Part shown: piece by piece, positions 49,961 through 58,303 of the stretch
How positions within the stretch are numbered: position 1 is the first letter of the stretch
Layout: each line of letters opens with the position of its first letter
DNA from: DASTBU01 sp035711845
GTDB taxonomy: Bacteria > Acidobacteriota > Vicinamibacteria > Vicinamibacterales > 2-12-FULL-66-21
Direction: 5' to 3'
Length of the DNA: 62,775 nucleotides
Assembly (NCBI GenBank): GCA_035711845.1
Contig: DASTBU010000031.1
Span: 1 to 62,775 of the forward strand
The notes under the pieces: generated by a model
What the model saw: the letters and a program-made list of their open reading frames with translations, nothing else
Database searches by the model: none
Told to the model about the DNA's origin: nothing
Position numbers and translations under genes: made by a program

Positions 49961-50418
49961 TGACGATTGCCGAACTGAGCCGTATCGACCGCAGCATCGA
50001 GATCCAGGCGCCCCCCGAGCGGGTCTGGCGCGCGCTGACGAGCCGCGCGGAGCTCTCCGAGTGGTTTCAGGTGAAGATCGACGGGGAGATCGTCCCCGGC
50101 CGCGAGATCTGGATGACCTCCGTTCATCCTGAACACGCGGGGCAGCGCTTTCGCGTCCTGGTCACCGAGATGATTCCGTCGCGCCGGCTCGTATGGCGCT
50201 GGCATCCCGGTGAGGTCGATCCCGCTGTCGACTACTCGAAAGAGCCGCTGACCACGGTGACCTTCACGCTCGAGCCCTCCGGGCCCGGAACCCGCCTGAG
50301 CGTCGCGGAAACCGGCTTCGACGAGATCTCTCTGGCCCGCCGCGCAAAGGTCCACGCCGACAACGCGCAGGGCTGGGCGGAAGTGCTCGTCTGGCTGCAG
50401 AAATATGTCGAAGCGTAG
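49960..50418 (+). CDS. SRPBCC/AHSA1 domain protein
   Basis: A 152-residue protein starting at ATG 49960 with GGAGG 8 bases upstream. The START-like AHSA1 fold is shown by I-D-R-S-I-E-I-Q-A-P-P-E-R-V-W-R-A-L-T, the E-W-F-Q-V loop, L-V-W-R-W-H-P-G and V-T-F-T-L-E-P-S-G-P-G-T-R-L-S-V-A-E-T-G-F. The C-terminal helix has G-W-A-E-V-L-V-W-L. Such proteins bind small hydrophobic ligands and are very often paired with an ArsR regulator, as here (14-bp overlap). The ligand is unknown. Confidence 0.92.
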   Translation: MTIAELSRIDRSIEIQAPPERVWRALTSRAELSEWFQVKIDGEIVPGREIWMTSVHPEHAGQRFRVLVTEMIPSRRLVWRWHPGEVDPAVDYSKEPLTTVTFTLEPSGPGTRLSVAETGFDEISLARRAKVHADNAQGWAEVLVWLQKYVEA

Positions 50419-50743
50419 CGTTCGAAACCGGATGGCGAGCGCCGCGCTGGTGTTCGCGGCGCTCGGCGACCCGACGCGGCTTGCACTGGTCGAACGACTG
50501 GCGCGAGCCGGTCCGGCCCCGATCACGCTGCTCGCCGACAGCTTCAGCCTGACGAGACAGGGCGTCACGAAGCACCTCTACGTCCTCGCCTCGGCCGGCA
50601 TCGTCGACGGCCGTCGTCAGGGCCGCGAGCACGTGTGGGCGCTCAACCCGGATCGGCTTGCAGAAGCGAGGCAGCACCTCGACGTCATCGCCCGCGGCTG
50701 GGACGATGTGCTGGCGCGCTTGAAGCGGCATCTGGAATCCTGA
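50405..50743 (+). CDS. ArsR-family transcriptional regulator
   Basis: A 112-residue winged-helix protein: V-F-A-A-L-G-D-P-T-R-L-A-L-V-E-R-L, S-F-S-L-T-R-Q-G-V-T-K-H-L-Y-V-L in the recognition helix, and the wing G-R-E-H-V-W-A-L. The C-terminal L-D-V-I-A-R-G-W-D-D-V-L-A-R-L-K is the usual end of the SRPBCC-associated ArsR group. No metal-site cysteines. It is translationally coupled to the SRPBCC gene and likely binds the two TGCAAC/GTTGCA operators upstream of the pair. Confidence 0.92.
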   Translation: MSKRSVRNRMASAALVFAALGDPTRLALVERLARAGPAPITLLADSFSLTRQGVTKHLYVLASAGIVDGRRQGREHVWALNPDRLAEARQHLDVIARGWDDVLARLKRHLES

Positions 50744-50881
50744 TACCGGCAGGATCGGCTCGCACTGACAGGTTCGGCCGGGAAGTCGCGTGAGCGCGCG
50801 GATACTCCCTGCTCGCCATGGGGTATCGCACACACCCCGCCAGGCGGCTAGTATGGGTCGCCCTTCCATCGAAGACGAACG

Positions 50882-52180
50882 ATGGCGATTCACAGAAAGC
50901 CAGAAGCGGCAGGACGAAATTCGGCGACGCCGGTCGATGACTCACGGCCGATGGTCGCCGTGCCTCGCACGTGGCTCTTCATCCTGGCCGCGCTGCTCAT
51001 CGCGCCGTGGCTCGCCGCTCTGGCGGTCTATCTTCGGGCTCCTGCTGAGGCGGGGCCACTCGCTCCTCCTGTCTCGACCGCCGGTCCGGCGACGGCTCTG
51101 CCGTCGGGGCCATGGGGCACGCTCACGGCTTCGCCGATCGTGGTGTCACCGCCATTGGAATACGTCGCAGCGGACTGGGGGCGCGCGTCCGAGCCCGACA
51201 CGTGGTACTTCCCGGGGACGACGCCGGAACTGCTGGAGGCGTTCCTGGTGTCCACCGGTCTGCCGCAGGATCAGGCCGCGCGCATTCGCTCCACCGCGCG
51301 ATTGCATCCGGGGATTCGCGGCCTGGTCGTCACACCCGATCCCGAGATCGTCCGCAAGCTGCCACCCGATGTCCGCTCGCGGCTGTACGTCCAGCTGGCG
51401 AAGAGCACGCTCAACTTCGATCAGGCGAGCTCGTTCCGGTTCCTCGGCTCGTCGCCCGAGGACTGGCTCGGGGGCACGATGATTTCCCGCGAGACCCGGC
51501 AGCTCACCGAGCAGCTGATCTACCGGGACGGCGACTTCCTGAACTTTGCCGACGTGGAGATCGTGCGTGCTTCGATTCGGGACGAAGCGGAACTGCGGCG
51601 GCTCGCGAAAGCGCTGTTGCGGCAGTCCACCCTGCTGGTACGGCTCTCGGTTGACGACCCTTCGAGTGTCGACTCGCTTGCCGACTACTGGGGCCGGGGC
51701 GGCCGTCGGATCGACCTTCGTCCGCTTCTCGAATCCATCGTCGGTGCCGCGGATCACTCCATAGACCTCGTACATCTCCTTCCCACGCTTGCGCGGCAGC
51801 ATCTGTACCGGTATCCGAAGATCTCCACCGGCGATCTCAATAAACCCCTCCTCGCGAACTGCCTCTGGACTTCCTTGAACTTCTTCAGCACTACGCCCGA
51901 CGACCGATTCCTGGACGTGACCGTGGCGCTCGACACGCTTCGACGCGACTATTACGTCGTCGAGGACGGCTTTCAGCTCGGTGACATCATCGGATTCGTG
52001 GACGACGAAGGCGACCTGTTCCACGCAGCCGTGTACATCGCGGCCGATCTGGTCTACACGAAGAACGGCACGTCGCCGATGGCCCCCTGGACCATCGTGT
52101 CGCTCGATTACCTGAAGGGCTACTACAAGCGGCACGCCGACGATCTGCGCCTCATCTACCATCGACGCAACGATCTGTGA
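50882..52180 (+). CDS. Membrane-anchored protein of unknown function with NlpC/P60-like C-terminal features
   Basis: A 432-residue protein. One transmembrane helix at about 30-50 (T-W-L-F-I-L-A-A-L-L-I-A-P-W-L) follows a short polar N-terminus, and the rest should be extracytoplasmic. I recognise no named domain in residues 80-300. From residue 315 the pattern L-A-N-C-L-W-T-S-L-N-F-F, Q-L-G-D-I-I-G-F-V-D-D-E and F-H-A-A-V-Y-I-A recalls the C, G-D and H-x-A/G-V/I-Y order of NlpC/P60 or related papain-like cysteine peptidases. Catalytic Cys and His would be in those motifs. This is inference from motif order only. The gene stands alone. Confidence 0.7.
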   Translation: MAIHRKPEAAGRNSATPVDDSRPMVAVPRTWLFILAALLIAPWLAALAVYLRAPAEAGPLAPPVSTAGPATALPSGPWGTLTASPIVVSPPLEYVAADWGRASEPDTWYFPGTTPELLEAFLVSTGLPQDQAARIRSTARLHPGIRGLVVTPDPEIVRKLPPDVRSRLYVQLAKSTLNFDQASSFRFLGSSPEDWLGGTMISRETRQLTEQLIYRDGDFLNFADVEIVRASIRDEAELRRLAKALLRQSTLLVRLSVDDPSSVDSLADYWGRGGRRIDLRPLLESIVGAADHSIDLVHLLPTLARQHLYRYPKISTGDLNKPLLANCLWTSLNFFSTTPDDRFLDVTVALDTLRRDYYVVEDGFQLGDIIGFVDDEGDLFHAAVYIAADLVYTKNGTSPMAPWTIVSLDYLKGYYKRHADDLRLIYHRRNDL

Positions 52181-52412
52181 GGTTCGGCGGATGTCGAGTC
52201 TGCTGGAGGTCTTGACCCACCAGAACGTGCTCTATTGAGTCAAGTTTCTGGGTCGAGCCCGCCCCCGCGTCAGCGGGGTGTTATCAAAAATGCGAGCTGG
52301 CAAGGTGGAGCCTCTCGACGGCCTCAGCCGCACTTGATCTCCAGGAATGCCGCCGCGAGGGCACAGGCTGAAGGCGAAGCGCGAAAGCCGCGATGGGCTC
52401 GCGGCTCGCAGA

Positions 52413-52661
52413 CTATTCGCCGCCACCGGGCGAGTCGCCGTAGCGAGTCTGCCCCGCCGAGACCGCGCCATTCGGTACGTCGCTGCGGTCCAACGCTGAC
52501 ATGCCGATCTCGGCCTGCGCGCGATGACTGCCGCCAGGCAGGAGACGAGCGTCCGGCGTGGACACCTGTTCTGTGGCCTCCGCGTGCGTCTCGGGCGCTT
52601 TCGAAGCTGAGTAGTCGGTCGTCGTCTTCGTTCCCGTCCCAGGCGCTCGATTGTCATCCAT
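52413..52661 (-). CDS. Small hydrophilic hypothetical protein (82 aa)
   Basis: A Thr/Ser/Ala/Gly-rich, probably disordered protein starting M-D-D-N-R-A-P-G-T-G-T-K, without cysteines or membrane segments. GAGGT lies about 6 bases before ATG 52661, which supports translation. It resembles no family I know. It is divergent from the coiled-coil membrane protein gene at 52869. Sequence on both sides (52181-52412 and 52662-52768) shows no other gene. Confidence 0.42.
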   Translation of the reverse strand: MDDNRAPGTGTKTTTDYSASKAPETHAEATEQVSTPDARLLPGGSHRAQAEIGMSALDRSDVPNGAVSAGQTRYGDSPGGGE

Positions 52662-52768
52662 GTCGCACCTCGGCTCGCTCCCATTCACGAACCGCGCCAC
52701 CCGATACTGCTTAGCTTGGACTCAGTGTGAAGTGATTCGTTTTGAGTTCAGCGTTCGGAGCGAATCAG

Positions 52769-52832
52769 AGAACCCCTGAACCTTTCTGAACTCCTGAACC
52801 CTTGAACCCTGAACCCTTGAACCCCTGAACAG
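52769..52832 (+). repeat. Short-period (7-8 bp) repeat array, TGAACCC theme
   Basis: About eight degenerate copies of CTGAACCC/TTGAACCC with 7-8 bp spacing. The array ends 36 bp before the ATG of the next plus-strand gene at 52869. A degenerate inverted relative (TTCAGGTC/GGTTC units) is visible around 61581-61620. Confidence 0.85.
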
Positions 52833-52868
52833 CTTGATCCCCCCCTTAAGTGTCCATAAGCTGAGGTG

Positions 52869-53477
52869 ATGGGTTTCGCGCAATGGATGCGGATGCTGGA
52901 CACGCTCGCCGGCTTGGTGCAGCTTTCCCGGCCTCTTCGACGAACCGAGTCGGAAGAGCCCTCCGGATTGCAGGCGGCAGGCGGGCCGGCCGGCGGCGGG
53001 GCGCTGGGGCAGCTCGAGGCGCGGCTCGCTGGCGTCATGGTGGCTGCGCTCAAAGAGGTCTTCGAGCGAGACACGGCCCGGCTCGAGCTCGAGCGCTCGC
53101 AGAGTGAGGCCGACCGGAAGCGTGCGGAAGAGGTGCTGCGGGCAGAATTGAGACGCCAGGCGGCCGACCGCGTGCTGGGTCAGCTGCGGCTGATTGCCGT
53201 CATGTCGATTGGGACGCTTGGCCTGTCGGCTGCGCTCGGGATCTGGATGCCCGGCATGCGGGACGGGGTCGCCAAGTGGCTGTTGGGCGGTGGCTGGCTG
53301 TTGGCGATCGCGACACTTGGGGCCGTTTTCGGCGGCTGGCAGCAGGTGTCGGCGTGGTCGGCCGAGCCGCAGAACAGGGCCGCGCAAGCGCCCCGGTTCC
53401 CGGCCGCCGCCGCTGCGCCATGGCTGCTGATCGCGGCGCTCGTCCTGACGGCCCTCAGCTTGCTCCTTGCTTTGTGA
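52869..53477 (+). CDS. Membrane protein with coiled coil, unknown function
   Basis: A 202-residue protein (ATG 52869, GAGGT upstream). Residues 60-100 form a charged helix likely to be a coiled coil (V-F-E-R-D-T-A-R-L-E-L-E-R-S-Q-S-E-A-D-R-K-R-A-E-E). Three hydrophobic helices follow at about 107-125, 138-155 and 183-202. I recognise no family. A coiled coil before a small membrane domain suggests a scaffolding role, but nothing more can be said. The downstream glutaredoxin gene starts 32 bp later. Confidence 0.72.
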   Translation: MGFAQWMRMLDTLAGLVQLSRPLRRTESEEPSGLQAAGGPAGGGALGQLEARLAGVMVAALKEVFERDTARLELERSQSEADRKRAEEVLRAELRRQAADRVLGQLRLIAVMSIGTLGLSAALGIWMPGMRDGVAKWLLGGGWLLAIATLGAVFGGWQQVSAWSAEPQNRAAQAPRFPAAAAAPWLLIAALVLTALSLLLAL

Positions 53478-53509
53478 CAGAGAAGTCAGACGGGGTCCGA
53501 CACGACGAT

Positions 53510-54082
53510 ATGCCCATGATTACCGTTTACGGCGCTGACTGGTGCGAAGACACGCGACGATCGCTCCGGCACCTCCGCCGGCTGTCTGTGCCGCACCGCT
53601 ATCTGAACATCGACGAAGACCTGGATGCGCTCGAGCGCGCGCAGGCGCTCAACAGCGGGCGGCGCCGCACCCCGACAATCGATCTCGGGTTGAACGGATC
53701 GGCGCTCGTCGAGCCCGACAACGACACGCTCACCGGCGCGCTCGTCGAGATGCAAATGCTTACGCGTGAAGAGGCGCGCGATCGGATGGGTGTGCAGAAC
53801 GTGGGCGACGTCGAGCGCGTCGCTCGCTCGGTGGCGGGCGTGGCGTTGGTCGCCGGCGCATCGGCGGCGCCGCGGTTCGCACGCCGGCCGCTGGCGCTGC
53901 TCGGGGCGTTCGTCGGTCTGACCGGCGTTTCGGGCTGGTGTCCGGCGTACCACTACACCGGCGTCACGTCGCTCGGCGGCCCGGGCGACCGCCCCGACGA
54001 GGCTGTTCGGGACACCTGGATCGTGCCGCGCGACAAGGTCACGGCTTCTGTCCCCGCAGACCTGGAGAAAGCGGGACGATGA
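53510..54082 (+). CDS. Glutaredoxin-like protein fused to a YgaP-type membrane domain (DUF2892)
   Basis: A 190-residue protein. Residues 1-80 form a glutaredoxin fold: I-T-V-Y-G-A-D-W-C-E-D-T, Y-L-N-I-D-E-D and R-T-P-T-I-D. The active site has one cysteine with Thr at the resolving position, a monothiol-type arrangement. Residues 105-150 form two short helices with G-V-A-L-V-A-G and G-V-S-G-W-C-P-A-Y, the signature of the YgaP membrane domain (usually attached to rhodanese). ATG 53510 was chosen for M-P-M-I-T-V-Y. The stop overlaps the glgB ATG (ATGA). Confidence 0.87.
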   Translation: MPMITVYGADWCEDTRRSLRHLRRLSVPHRYLNIDEDLDALERAQALNSGRRRTPTIDLGLNGSALVEPDNDTLTGALVEMQMLTREEARDRMGVQNVGDVERVARSVAGVALVAGASAAPRFARRPLALLGAFVGLTGVSGWCPAYHYTGVTSLGGPGDRPDEAVRDTWIVPRDKVTASVPADLEKAGR

Positions 54083-56268
54083 AGATCGCGCGCGACAGCG
54101 CACTCGATGCGATCGCATCGGCTCGGCACGCCGATCCGTTTTCGATTCTCGGCCCCCACGTTCAGCGCGACCACGTTGTCATCCGCGCGATGCTCCCCGG
54201 CGCGCAGCGAGCCGCCGTCGTCGGGGACGACATCGGCGAAGTGCCGATGGTCCTGCGCCATCCGGAGGGCGTTTTCGAAGCGCAGCTTTCCGGCCGGTCG
54301 GAGGTGCCGGACTATCGCCTCCGCGTGACGAGGCCGGACGGCCGGACGATCACGCTGGACGACCCGTATCGCTACGGCCGCGTCCTCTCCGATTACGACC
54401 TGTACCTCTTCGGAGAGGGGAACCACACCCGGATCTACGACCGGCTCGGCGCACATCCGTTGAAGGTCGGATACACCGAGGGCGTGCACTTCGCGGTCTG
54501 GGCGCCGACCGCCACGCGAGCGGCCGTCGTCGGGGACTTCAACGAGTGGGATGGTCGCGTGCACGCGATGCGGCAGCTCGGCGCGAGCGGTGTCTGGGAG
54601 ATCTTCCTCCCGGCGGCGGCTCTAGGGCAGCGCTACAAGTTCGAGCTGCGCACGGCGTTGGGAGAGGTGATCCAGAAGGCGGATCCGTTCGGCTTCGCCT
54701 TCGAGGTGCCGCCGCTGTCAGCCTCGGTGATCGCTCGCCCCGATTACAGCTGGGGCGACGCGGACTGGATGGCAAGCCTGCCGCCGAAGCAGGCCTGGCT
54801 GGACCGGCCGATGGCCATTTACGAGGTCCACCTCGGATCGTGGGCGCGCGTGGCGCAGGCTGGAAATCGCTACCTGACCTATCGCGAGCTGGCCGATCGG
54901 CTGGTGCCGTACGTCAAGGAGATGGGCTACACCCACATCGAGCTGCTGCCGGTGATGGAGCACCCGTTCTCGGGGTCGTGGGGCTATCAGGTGACCGGTT
55001 TCTTCGCACCGACCAGCCGCTTCGGGCCGCCCGAGGATTTCAAGTACTTCGTCGACGCCTGCCACCGCAGCGGCATCGGCGTCATCCTCGACTGGGTACC
55101 CGGTCACTTCCCCAAGGATGCGCACGGGCTCGCGCGATTCGACGGCACCTCGCTCTACGAGCACGCCGACCCGCGGCAGGGGGAGCATCGCGACTGGGGC
55201 ACGCTGATCTTCAACTACGGCCGGAACGAGGTACGCAACTTCCTCCTGGCCAACGCGCTCTTCTGGCTGCACGAGTACCACGTGGACGGCCTTCGCGTGG
55301 ACGCCGTCGCGTCGATGCTCTACCTCGATTATTCCAGGACGCACGGCGAGTGGATCCCCAACCGTTTCGGAGGGCGGGAAAACCTCGAGGCCATCGAGTT
55401 CCTGCGCCAGCTGAACACGCTCACGCACGGCGAGGCGCCTGGTTCGATCACGATCGCGGAGGAGTCCACGGCCTGGCCGTCGGTGAGCCGGCCGACGTGG
55501 CTCGGCGGCCTCGGCTTCACTTACAAGTGGAACATGGGGTGGATGAACGACATCCTGGAGTACGTCCGCAGGGACCCGATCCATCGCCGCTGGGAGCATC
55601 GGCACCTGACGTTCTCGATGCTGTACTCGTTCACCGAGAACTTCATCCTGCCTTTCTCGCATGACGAGGTAGTGCACGGCAAGGGATCGATGTTCGGCAA
55701 GATCCCGGGCGACGACTGGCAGAAGGCGGCCACGCTGCGGGCGCTCTACGGCTTCATGTACAGCCACCCGGGAAAGAAGCTGATGTTCATGGGCGCTGAG
55801 TTCGGCCAGGGACGGGAGTGGGACTACGACCAGAGCCTCGATTGGCACCTGCTCGAGCAGCCGCTCCACCGCGGCCTCCGAACCTACGTCCAGGAGTTGA
55901 ACCGGGCCTACGTGCGCGAACGTGCGCTGCACGAGGTCGATTTCGAGCCGTCCGGGTTCGAGTGGATCGATTGCAACGACAGCGAGAACAGCGTCGTCTC
56001 GTTCATGCGGCGCTCGCGCGACAAGCAGGAATTCGTCGTCCTCGTGTTGAACTTCACCCCGGTGGTTCGCCACGGCTACCGGATCGGGGTGCCGCGAGGC
56101 GGGGCGTACACGGAACTAGTCAACAGCGACGCGGAAGTCTTCGGTGGCAGCAACGTGGGCAACGCCGGCATGGTTTTCACGGAGCCGATTCCGGCCCACG
56201 GCCACGCTGATTCGCTGCGGCTGATCCTGCCTCCGCTCGGCTTCCTCCTGTTGAAGCCTGCCGGATGA
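54079..56268 (+). CDS. glgB: 1,4-alpha-glucan branching enzyme
   Basis: A 729-residue GH13 enzyme of the full-length type. An N-terminal CBM48-like repeat (5-105) and a second CBM48 (V-G-D-F-N-E-W-D-G, 110-215) precede the catalytic barrel: H-I-E-L-L-P-V-M-E-H-P, D-W-V-P-G-H-F, D-G-L-R-V-D-A-V with nucleophile Asp at 408, T-I-A-E-E-S-T with acid Glu at about 461, and F-S-H-D-E-V-V-H-G-K. A C-terminal beta domain ends the protein. It makes alpha-1,6 branches in glycogen. It is translationally coupled to a glutaredoxin-like gene and not to other glg genes; glgP lies at 28023. Confidence 0.96.
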   Translation: MKIARDSALDAIASARHADPFSILGPHVQRDHVVIRAMLPGAQRAAVVGDDIGEVPMVLRHPEGVFEAQLSGRSEVPDYRLRVTRPDGRTITLDDPYRYGRVLSDYDLYLFGEGNHTRIYDRLGAHPLKVGYTEGVHFAVWAPTATRAAVVGDFNEWDGRVHAMRQLGASGVWEIFLPAAALGQRYKFELRTALGEVIQKADPFGFAFEVPPLSASVIARPDYSWGDADWMASLPPKQAWLDRPMAIYEVHLGSWARVAQAGNRYLTYRELADRLVPYVKEMGYTHIELLPVMEHPFSGSWGYQVTGFFAPTSRFGPPEDFKYFVDACHRSGIGVILDWVPGHFPKDAHGLARFDGTSLYEHADPRQGEHRDWGTLIFNYGRNEVRNFLLANALFWLHEYHVDGLRVDAVASMLYLDYSRTHGEWIPNRFGGRENLEAIEFLRQLNTLTHGEAPGSITIAEESTAWPSVSRPTWLGGLGFTYKWNMGWMNDILEYVRRDPIHRRWEHRHLTFSMLYSFTENFILPFSHDEVVHGKGSMFGKIPGDDWQKAATLRALYGFMYSHPGKKLMFMGAEFGQGREWDYDQSLDWHLLEQPLHRGLRTYVQELNRAYVRERALHEVDFEPSGFEWIDCNDSENSVVSFMRRSRDKQEFVVLVLNFTPVVRHGYRIGVPRGGAYTELVNSDAEVFGGSNVGNAGMVFTEPIPAHGHADSLRLILPPLGFLLLKPAG

Positions 56269-56363
56269 CAGCTCCCAGGCTGCGACTCAGGCCTTTGACG
56301 CTCCGCTATGTAAGGAGATGTTTTTCGTGATCCGTGACCCGTGGTCTTCGAGCGATCGCGATG

Positions 56364-56990
56364 TCACCGCAGGAGGTGGGCGGCTGCACCGTCGACGGAT
56401 TCGAGCTGTTTCTGCAGCGCCTTGAACGCCTCCAGCATCTCGGCGTAGCTGAAGTTGGCATTGCGCCCGCTCGGATTCGGCAGGACGAAAACGCCGGCGC
56501 GGTGGATGGTGAAGGGCGTCGGGCCGGGCACGGAAGTACGGCGCGCGGATTCGCGCGACGACGACTCGATGAGCGGCAGGATCGCGCGATACAGCGTGAC
56601 GCCGACGAGCGCGACGATCGCCGGCTTGTGCCGACGAATCTTGCGCTCGAGCGCCTTCCACCCCGCCGTGTACTCGCCAGGTCGCAGATCGTCGATGCCC
56701 GGGCTCGGCCGCGCGACGAGGTTCGTCACGCCGAAGCCCCACTCCGCCAGCCGATCGTCGTCCTCATAGGTGATCGGCTCCGTGACGAGTCCCGATTCGA
56801 ACAGGAGTCTCCAGAATCGATTCGAGTAACCCGCAAAATGATGACCGGTGATCGCCGACCGCACGCCGGGATTGATGCCGACGAACAACACTCGGATCCC
56901 CGGCTCAATCCGGTCGCGCAACCGCAGGTGCACCCAGTTCGCCTCGTCCGGCCTCCTGGCTCGTGGTTTAGGGGGTATATTTCGTGTCAT
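56364..56990 (-). CDS. Mismatch-specific uracil/thymine DNA glycosylase (Mug/TDG family)
   Basis: A 208-residue protein. The motif V-G-I-N-P-G-V-R-S near residue 38 contains the catalytic Asn of Mug. H-H-F-A-G-Y-S-N-R-F-W follows, then G-V-T-N-L-V-A-R-P-S-P-G and N-P-S-G-R-N-A-N-F-S-Y, the Mug/TDG intercalation loop. It removes uracil or thymine opposite guanine and related adducts. The N-terminus M-T-R-N-I-P-P-K-P-R-A-R-R-P is basic. Alone on the minus strand. Confidence 0.92.
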   Translation of the reverse strand: MTRNIPPKPRARRPDEANWVHLRLRDRIEPGIRVLFVGINPGVRSAITGHHFAGYSNRFWRLLFESGLVTEPITYEDDDRLAEWGFGVTNLVARPSPGIDDLRPGEYTAGWKALERKIRRHKPAIVALVGVTLYRAILPLIESSSRESARRTSVPGPTPFTIHRAGVFVLPNPSGRNANFSYAEMLEAFKALQKQLESVDGAAAHLLR

Positions 56991-57070
56991 CGTGGCCGGC
57001 AGGTGGCCTCAGCTTGCCCGCCGCAGATTTTGCGCAGGCCCAGGATCGAAACCGCAGACGCCCGATTGTG

Positions 57071-57204
57071 ACCCAGGACCAGGGACTTCGGACTAGGGAC
57101 CCGGACCAGGGACCAGGGACCAAGGGACGAAGGGACAAAGGGACAAAGGACCAGGGACCCGGACCAGGGACGAACGACCAGGGACCAAGGGACGAAGGGA
57201 CGAA
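57071..57204 (+). repeat. Short-period (7-8 bp) repeat array, GGACCAG/GGGACGAA theme
   Basis: About eighteen consecutive GGAC cores spaced 7-8 bp apart, joined by CAG, CAAG, GAAG or AAAG linkers. The array fills the gap between the divergent Mug-like and EVE genes and ends at the EVE start region, where its last copies read AAGGGACGAAG before GTG 57205. The same theme appears in the array after 62459. Confidence 0.92.
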
Positions 57205-57213
57205 GTGATCGAC

Positions 57214-57615
57214 ATGAACTGGCTCTTCAAGGAAGAACCCACGCATTATAGCTACGACGACCTGGTTCGGGACGGCAGCACGTCCTGGACCGGCGTCCGG
57301 AACCCGCTGGCGCAGAAACATCTTCGAGGCGTCCGGAAGGGCGACAGGATCTTCTTCTATCACACGGGAAGCGAGAAAGCCGTGGTCGGGATCGCACGAG
57401 CGCTCGGCGCGGCATATCCGGACCCCGGCGACAAGGATGGCAAGCTGTACGCCGTGGACGTCGGACCGGTGAAGAAGCTCAAAGCGCCGGTGACGCTCGC
57501 CGCCATCAAGTCCGACAAGTCCTTCGCGGCATTTCCGCTGGTCCGTATGGCCCGGCTCTCGGTGATGCCGGTGTCCGACGACGAGTGGACCAGGATCGAG
57601 AAAATGAGCGGGTGA
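57214..57615 (+). CDS. EVE (PUA-like) domain protein
   Basis: A 133-residue protein starting M-N-W-L-F-K-E-E-P-T-H-Y-S-Y-D-D-L, the typical EVE start. Other landmarks are W-x-G-V-R-N-P-L-A-Q-K-H-L-R, G-D-R-I-F-F-Y-H-T-G-S-E-K-A-V-V-G-I-A and F-P-L-V-R-M-A-R-L-S-V-M-P-V. EVE domains bind modified nucleic-acid bases. A GTG at 57205, three codons upstream, directly abuts the repeat array and is an alternative start. Confidence 0.92.
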   Translation: MNWLFKEEPTHYSYDDLVRDGSTSWTGVRNPLAQKHLRGVRKGDRIFFYHTGSEKAVVGIARALGAAYPDPGDKDGKLYAVDVGPVKKLKAPVTLAAIKSDKSFAAFPLVRMARLSVMPVSDDEWTRIEKMSG

Positions 57616-57654
57616 TCGGCACGCCAGAGGTCCGTCGTCGGTCGGAGGCCGGGG

Positions 57655-58179
57655 TCAGCTTTTGTCGGACTTTCTCAGCACCTCGAGGTGGCCCGTGTGG
57701 GCCGATCGGATGGAAATGAAGTCCGCGTGTTCGAGCTTCAGCTCGCTCGCGATCCTCCGAATCTCGTTCTCCTCGATCGTGCGAATGGACGAATCCGAGG
57801 ACGACACGGCGAACAGGCAGTCGAGCAACGCCAGCTTCTGCTCCCGCGTGGCGAGCGTGCTGAACTCGCGGGTGACGATGAAGTCCTCGGTCCCCCGGTG
57901 GCGCTGGGTCTGCGTCTTCGCGATTCGCACGACGAGGGCGGCCTGTTCCGCCGGCAGCTGGCCCCGTTCGGCGACGAGCCGCTCCATCAGCGACGACTCG
58001 CCCTCGCTGATCTCGTGGTCGGCGCCGGCGACGCGACTCAGGATATAGGCAAATCCCGCCAGATACCGAGCCTGCGCCGGTTCCAGGTTCGTGAGCGCCT
58101 TTTCGATCTCGCCCAGGGTGTCCACGTGCCCCTGATTGTCGTCCTCGCCGGCCAATCCAAGCCACCGCAGCAGAGACAT
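57655..58179 (-). CDS. TerB-family (tellurite resistance TerB/DUF533-like) protein
   Basis: A 174-residue helical cytoplasmic protein starting M-S-L-L-R-W-L-G-L-A-G. The TerB core has A-G-F-A-Y-I-L-S-R-V-A-G-A-D-H-E-I-S-E-G-E, L-A-L-L-D-C-L-F-A-V-S-S-S-D and I-R-T-I-E-E-N-E-I-R-R-I-A-S-E-L. The acidic helix-loop positions (A-D-H-E-I-S-x-x-E and I-E-E-N-E) are conserved, consistent with metal binding in this family. Exact role unknown. Divergent from the M2 peptidase gene. Confidence 0.85.
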   Translation of the reverse strand: MSLLRWLGLAGEDDNQGHVDTLGEIEKALTNLEPAQARYLAGFAYILSRVAGADHEISEGESSLMERLVAERGQLPAEQAALVVRIAKTQTQRHRGTEDFIVTREFSTLATREQKLALLDCLFAVSSSDSSIRTIEENEIRRIASELKLEHADFISIRSAHTGHLEVLRKSDKS

Positions 58180-58303
58180 GTCATCACAGTATGCAACAGC
58201 AGGGGCGAATGCTTCGCCTACGCTGGATCGGATCCCGTCTGCTCTCGGCTTCGGCGCGGTCAGCGGGGTCCGCGTCCGTCGAAGGCGCGCTAAGATTGAG
58301 TCC

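Noticed and set aside
57071..57204. CRISPR array
   Set aside because: Units are 7-8 bp with 3-4 bp linkers; there are no 23-40 bp repeats with unique spacers and no cas genes.
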